Assembly: GCA_046349635.1 (NCBI GenBank)
Contig: JAXMBX010000032.1
Location: 1 to 59,711 of the forward strand
Reading direction: 5' to 3'
Length of the DNA stretch: 59,711 nt
Source of the DNA: JAXMBX01 sp046349635
Lineage (GTDB): Bacteria > Planctomycetota > Planctomycetia > Planctomycetales > Planctomycetaceae
Both the position numbers and the translations under genes were made by a program. Shown here piece after piece: positions 56,301 to 59,711 of this stretch. Under the pieces are notes generated by a model. It made no database searches. It had not been told where the DNA came from and worked only from the letters and a program-made list of their open reading frames with translations. Every line of letters begins with the position of its first letter. Position 1 is the first letter of the stretch.

Positions 56301-58375
56301 CGAACGCCCGCAACTCCCGCACCTTCCTGGTCCGCTCCTTCGCTCAGCGGGCGGACCTTCCGGTCGGCAATCTGGTTCCCCATTGCTTTCTTCGCATGGG
56401 CGATCGCTTTCTGCAACTTGTCAGGCGTTTCTTCAAACGCCGAATACTTCGCGTTCAACTTCGCGGCTTCATCCGCCTTGGCTTGTGCGACATTCAGATT
56501 CCCGGCTTCCATCGCCAGACGCGATTCCTGCATCAGCAGCTTCGCCTGTTGATAAACCAGTTCCGGATTCCGCCGCAACGGCTTCATCTCCACTTTGCCG
56601 CGCCCGCTCGCTTGCTGCGGAGCCTTCGTTTGACTTTCTTCAACCAGTTCCGCCTGGCCGATATCTTCCAGCACCAGCTCCGGGCGATCTTCCCAGATTC
56701 CGAACACGGCATTCACGTCCCGGGCTTGTTCCGCCCATTTCCGCGCGTCCGCCAGTCGGCCATCCTTCAGTTCCGCACGTGCCTGCTTGATCAGTTGTTG
56801 TGCCCGGTGTTTCATGTCCGGGGAGGTCGGGGCCGGAACGGATTCGTCACCCTTGTCCCGTGCCAGACGCTGTTCTGCTTTTTCGATGTCCGCCAGAACC
56901 AGTTCCGGACGGTCATCCAGCAACCGGTACACCGAACCCAGCGCTTCCGCCTGTTTCACGATTTCGCGGGCTTCCTCCAGGCGACCCGCCTGCAACGCCC
57001 GACGGGCCATCTGGATCGTCCGTTTCGCGTCCGCCACCTGCGCCGCACTCGGCTTGCTCGGCACGCCCGGTTTCTCGGACAGGTCCAGTGATTCCTCGTT
57101 TTGTTCTTCCTTGTCGGTGAACGGATTCAATTTCTCGCTCGGGCTTTCCGCCACGGGAGAATTCTCGTCCGTTGACGCCGTCTTGTCTTGCTTACCGGGG
57201 CCGTGGCTCTTCAGGTTCTTCACGAAGTCCGAAGGCTTCTCAGCCCCTTCTTCGTATTCCAGGCCCGCGCTCCGTTCGATCTGTTCCGCGGCGATCCCCA
57301 GCCGATGCGCTTCCTGCAGGTTCCCTTCAGTGGCCGCCTTGTGGGCTTCCGCCAGCAATTTGTCCGCTCTCGCACGCAACGCGTCCTGCGGAACTTCACC
57401 CGCCACCGGCGTCACCGTTCCGTGATGCCCCGCGTCTCCTCGCGTGCTATGTCCCGCCGTGACGATTCCGCCCGTTTCCTCTTCAGCGGAGGTCTGCACG
57501 ATCTTCTTGTGGGTACCCTTCTGGTTCGAAATCTGCTTCCGCACCACGTCCGGCTTCAGATCCAGCGGACCACGCTTCACGTCCAGAGCCTCGGCCTGAT
57601 CGACGAGTTTCTGGGCCGCTGCAAGATCACCTTCCTGGGCGACCTTGCCGGCACGGGTCAGCAGGTAGTTGGACCAGTTCCGCTTGGCTTGCGGAGCACC
57701 CTCATCTTTTTCCCATGCGGCCAGTTGCTGTTCGTATTCCTGGATTTCCATCAGCAACTTGCCGGGATTGTCTTCCTTGGTAAACCGTGCATTCAGCATT
57801 TTGCACAGCTTCGCGATCTCCTTGGCATCGGTGATCGATCCGTCATTGAACGCCTTACGGGCGACTCCCAGCCACTTCCCGGCACGGGCGTCACGTTTCG
57901 CAGGCTCCATTCGGGAAATCCTCGCCGCTTCTTCCTGCAGCGATTCCAGGACCGAAGAACCGGTCGCCGGCTTGGCTCCCGCTTCGTCCTCAGCCTTGGG
58001 CTTCTGCCGAGTCCGCGTGAATCCTTCCTGCGGGGATTGACCACGCACGACCGTCTCCTCGCTCGTCCCCTTCAATTGGGATTTCGCGTGAGCGAGCAGG
58101 TCCTGCAACTGGGCCCGGTCACCCGTGCTCAGTCCGCCGGGAGCCGCTTGGGCGGCTTCCAACGCGGAAACCGCTTCCGCGTAACGACCGGAGAGATAAA
58201 GCTCCCGGCCACGCTTCAGCGATTCCTGTCCCGAGGCAACTCGGGTGGAATTGACGGTCTTCGTTCCCGAAGGCGGTCGAACAGCCGCGGGCTCTGCTGA
58301 TTGAGCTTGCACGGCCGCACAAAAGGCAGCAACGATCAGGCTGCTGCCGGCGAGTTGTCCGATGAACTTTCGCAA
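53363..58375 (-). CDS. Giant secretin with helical repeats and collagen-like insert
   Basis: A 1670-aa outer-membrane secretin. A signal peptide (MRKFIGQLAGSSLIVAAFCA) is followed by about 850 residues of TPR-like helical repeats, several with the shared pattern YxxxxxxPxxxxxxI near their ends. An STN-type domain is at about 945-1030 (LKFDKEPLSSVIQQLAAQAG), then a collagen-like GTT/GTA tract (about 1260-1315), the secretin core, and a Gly-rich tract (about 1485-1570). The secretin signature is VPDGGTVLLGGVKRLREG and VPILNKIPYLSRLFKNTG. Usual PilQ/GspD proteins are 600-900 aa. It starts with TTG after a strong AAGGAGG. It may be the pore for type II secretion or type IV pili in the planctomycete envelope. 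Confidence 0.9.
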   Translation of the reverse strand: MRKFIGQLAGSSLIVAAFCAAVQAQSAEPAAVRPPSGTKTVNSTRVASGQESLKRGRELYLSGRYAEAVSALEAAQAAPGGLSTGDRAQLQDLLAHAKSQLKGTSEETVVRGQSPQEGFTRTRQKPKAEDEAGAKPATGSSVLESLQEEAARISRMEPAKRDARAGKWLGVARKAFNDGSITDAKEIAKLCKMLNARFTKEDNPGKLLMEIQEYEQQLAAWEKDEGAPQAKRNWSNYLLTRAGKVAQEGDLAAAQKLVDQAEALDVKRGPLDLKPDVVRKQISNQKGTHKKIVQTSAEEETGGIVTAGHSTRGDAGHHGTVTPVAGEVPQDALRARADKLLAEAHKAATEGNLQEAHRLGIAAEQIERSAGLEYEEGAEKPSDFVKNLKSHGPGKQDKTASTDENSPVAESPSEKLNPFTDKEEQNEESLDLSEKPGVPSKPSAAQVADAKRTIQMARRALQAGRLEEAREIVKQAEALGSVYRLLDDRPELVLADIEKAEQRLARDKGDESVPAPTSPDMKHRAQQLIKQARAELKDGRLADARKWAEQARDVNAVFGIWEDRPELVLEDIGQAELVEESQTKAPQQASGRGKVEMKPLRRNPELVYQQAKLLMQESRLAMEAGNLNVAQAKADEAAKLNAKYSAFEETPDKLQKAIAHAKKAMGNQIADRKVRPLSEGADQEGAGVAGVRQTNTEEAEEQIAEKEAVDAKESSGEGKVPSKLEETDEKYQVRLSKLRDDVMKLVFRAERLREQDPKQAAKILEDAQDQVTKSELPAEMLAPLNRSINRTRELTQATLKQQGPNLDMKERNQEVKRDRERQIQNDLRIEQDMAELVDQFNRLMDERRYAEAEVLAKKAQEMDPNNPATQLLVWKSVFARRVDSNERLKDAKERSYFDQLDDVEWSAVNSVAKDSIAYDMKKWADITKKRAGKYGPDTHKRTEKEKQIERSLSREVTLKFDKEPLSSVIQQLAAQAGINIVMDDAGLEEERVEKDVPVTLNVEGIQLKSALNLILEPLRLGYMTKDEVLKITSTVRRRGEAVVRTYSVADLVIPISNPTPYSPFSENTLFSSAGGSGIGGSAAAPSFASTKGRPMSGQSFAQVPENAAGGGLGGGLNGNRDSIRPGSQTMSTPDFDSLINLIVHTIEPDSWMEVGGRGNIESNETTLSLVIRQTQAVHEEIVDLLAQLRRLQDLQVTVECRFITVSDLFFERIGVNFDFNFQDNVGGPQGEQFGQLLPPYGVGGLRTITGGSSTTSTGTNAQGTVGTTGGTTGTTGTTGTAGTTGTAGTTGTAGTTGTAGTTGTTGTSGTSQGAPFDPAPARDLANRDRYPKYGTIVGMTNPTTFSSDLDIPFRQGSFSVGIPQFGGYSPDAGLQVGMAILSDIETFFFIQAAQGDRRTNIMFAPKVTLFNGQSATMQDRVTRPFVISVVPVVGVFSVGFQPIIVPIPDGVQLNVSAVVSADRRYVRLQVVPIFTTITEVFTYTIAGGGSGTTAGGTGVGGGGQLGGQQGSGFGGGGFGGGGGFGGASGGGAGGTSGFGGIGGTSGGVGGVGGGTGTAGGVAGAAGTGGGIQGQAGGGVSTTVQQPVVESIVVQTTVSVPDGGTVLLGGVKRLREGRNMTGVPILNKIPYLSRLFKNTGIGRETTSLMLMVTPRIIIQEEEEEAMGIPLQ
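54455..54590 (-). repeat. 18-bp tandem repeat encoding collagen-like tract
   Basis: Repeated GTTCCAGTAGTTCCCGCC units (18 bp) with small changes, inside the giant secretin gene. Because 18 is a multiple of 3, unit gain or loss keeps the frame and changes only length. Confidence 0.8.
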
Positions 58376-58966
58376 AGTCTCTTCCTCCTTCAGGACCAGA
58401 GTTCACACGTGGTGGCGAGTTGTGTTCCGATTGCGCTTGCCAACGCGCTCAGCGGTCACTTCTCTGCAGTCTGTTTCAGAATTGGATTGTGATTGGAGTG
58501 TCGAAGTGTTCTGACGAGAGCGATCGCTTGCAAGATTCTTCCATGCGGGATTTTGAGAGAAAAATCCCCGGACTCCGGCGTCCGTTCCGTCCAGCAGGTT
58601 GTTTCAGGCAAGTTGAGATATGAACCGAGTTCGAAATCCCTCCCTCCCGAAACCAGCCGTTCCGCCGGCTGCGAGATCCGGAAACGGATCACACGGGCCA
58701 CACGGTCTGCGGATTTCTGTCGAGGGGATTTCTAGAGGGGGTGGTGATACTCGATAGGATTCTGGAGGGTCAAGATCTCTCATTCGAATTTTCATCAACT
58801 TTTTTTCGCTTTTGTAACTTTGACTCAAACTCCGGCAAAGATTACCGGAGCGACCTCTTCATCCCCGTGAAAAAAGAACTCTCCGAATACTTGGAAAAAC
58901 GCCACTTTTCTCGGTATTTTTATGGGATTGATCCGGTTTTGATTCCCCTTTGCCACGGACGGTCAC
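58376..58966. other. Divergent intergenic region
   Basis: 590 bp between the giant secretin gene and the RNase HII-like gene. No gene is seen. A small inverted repeat (CTCCGG/CCGGAG) lies at about 58830-58852, and AT content rises toward 58780-58920. Promoters of both genes should be here. Confidence 0.4.
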
Positions 58967-59711
58967 ATGCCTCTCTTTATTGGGATTGATGAAGCCGGTC
59001 TCGCACCCAATCTCGGCCCACTCGTCATCACCGCCACCGTCTGGGAAACGACCCAACCCCTGAATTCCCTGAACCTTTGGCGCGACTTCGACGGCATTAT
59101 CTCTCAGGATGGCAACGAAGACGGCACATGCCTCCACATCGCTGACTCCAAGGAAGTCCATCAATCCTCCAAGGGACTCCACGCCCTGGAGCTCGGAGTC
59201 CACGCCGCCTTTCAACTCGCACAACTTCAGGTTCAACGCCTCAGCGATCTCTGGGATCTGCTGCACGGCGCGAAACGCGACGATTACGACGCCGAGCCCT
59301 GGAACTCCGAACACGATTTCGAGCTCCCCCTCGCAGCGGACCCGGAACACATCGCGAATCACGCGCAGCGCTGGAAAGCACGCGCCGACGATGTCGGTGT
59401 GACTCTCCTCGCGATCAAGTCCGCAATCATTCTTCCCGCGCGCCTCAACGCACTCTTGCGCGGTTACGAAAACAAGGGCGCTGTTGTTTCCACTCTCGCC
59501 TTTCAACTGCTCCGCGAAGTCTGGAATCCGCACACGGATGATTTTGTGCTCATCATCGGCGACAAGCACGGAGGCCGGAACCGCTACGATGAATTCATTC
59601 GCGATATCGTCGCCGATGAGTTCGTGATCCGCTGCAAGGAATCGATGCAGGAGAGCCACTACAAGGTCCGCAATGCGCAGCTCCGCTTCCAGGTCGGCGG
59701 CGAAGAACATC
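58967..59711 (+). CDS. RNase HII-like protein (cut by window end)
   Basis: The first 248 codons of a protein that continues past the window. It opens MPLFIGIDEAGLAPNLGPLV, which resembles the RNase HII start GIDEAGRG, and has HIADSKEVHQSSKGL, like the family DSK motif. The central part (LAFQLLREVWNPHTDDFVLI, IGDKHGGRNRYDEFI) is not typical of RNase HII. Asp and Glu of the first catalytic motif are present, but the usual Arg after DEAG is Leu. It may be a planctomycete relative with another substrate rather than rnhB itself. Confidence 0.6.
   Translation, partial: MPLFIGIDEAGLAPNLGPLVITATVWETTQPLNSLNLWRDFDGIISQDGNEDGTCLHIADSKEVHQSSKGLHALELGVHAAFQLAQLQVQRLSDLWDLLHGAKRDDYDAEPWNSEHDFELPLAADPEHIANHAQRWKARADDVGVTLLAIKSAIILPARLNALLRGYENKGAVVSTLAFQLLREVWNPHTDDFVLIIGDKHGGRNRYDEFIRDIVADEFVIRCKESMQESHYKVRNAQLRFQVGGEEH

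Noticed and set aside
55463..58300. Long plus-strand frames in the giant secretin region
   Set aside because: Antisense to a secretin with clear signature motifs; composition is Phe/Leu/Arg-rich with no domain.

Overview
The window looks like a chromosome piece from a planctomycete (phylum Planctomycetota). The evidence is a high-GC genome with long repeat-filled intergenic gaps, a 1045-aa propeller/HEAT/cytochrome-c protein of the PVC type, a giant secretin of about 1670 aa, and a Tad/Flp pilus locus with planctomycete-style gene order. Nothing in the sequence fixes the genus.

Layout. 0.4-6.4 kb: a Tad (tight adherence) pilus locus with two near-identical Flp pilins, a 38-aa peptide gene, prepilin peptidase, CpaB, secretin CpaC and CpaE/TadZ; it stops before the TadA/B/C motor genes. 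6.4-8.6 kb: a repeat-bounded island with a frameshifted DUF1080 gene. 8.6-20.5 kb: GT-C and GT-A glycosyltransferases, a lipoprotein, Mn/Fe superoxide dismutase, a large conserved unknown, a proline-rich lipoprotein, a TPR-like membrane protein, an RluD-like/FAH gene pair with overlapping ends and an orphan beta-class DNA methyltransferase. 20.7-31.6 kb: the PVC cytochrome protein, a sialidase, ribosomal protein L27, a Tat-like hypothetical, a Ser/Thr kinase with a zinc ribbon, a CPBP protease, a CbrC-like protein and a 2OG oxygenase. 32-39 kb: a cupin protein, then a stretch of genes with single-base frameshifts (phosphoesterase, small membrane protein, DUF1254, BON). 39.5-45.1 kb: the most interesting locus: cysE, cysK, an SrpI-type (Family 2B) encapsulin shell carrying an inserted cyclic-nucleotide-binding-like domain, and a cysteine desulfurase with a 150-aa disordered N-terminal extension. 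This reads as a sulfur-metabolism nanocompartment. 45.5-51.2 kb: an OleA-like thiolase, FloA flotillin, RidA, an HU protein, a 39-aa zinc-ribbon protein, CsrA and tRNA-Glu(UUC). 51.3-58.4 kb: a DUF3352-like protein and the giant secretin with collagen-like and Gly-rich inserts. The right edge cuts an RNase HII-like gene.

Two things cut across the window. First, intergenic gaps hold several families of short palindromic repeats (called A to G here), often side by side. Second, six genes carry shifts mostly explained by one-base indels, largely in G, C or A runs. Five of them cluster at 33.8-41.5 kb, so assembly error must be excluded before calling these pseudogenes.

The genes of the encapsulin locus fit together as follows: CysE makes O-acetylserine, CysK turns it into cysteine, and the desulfurase, probably packed inside the shell through its N-terminal extension, releases sulfur from cysteine.
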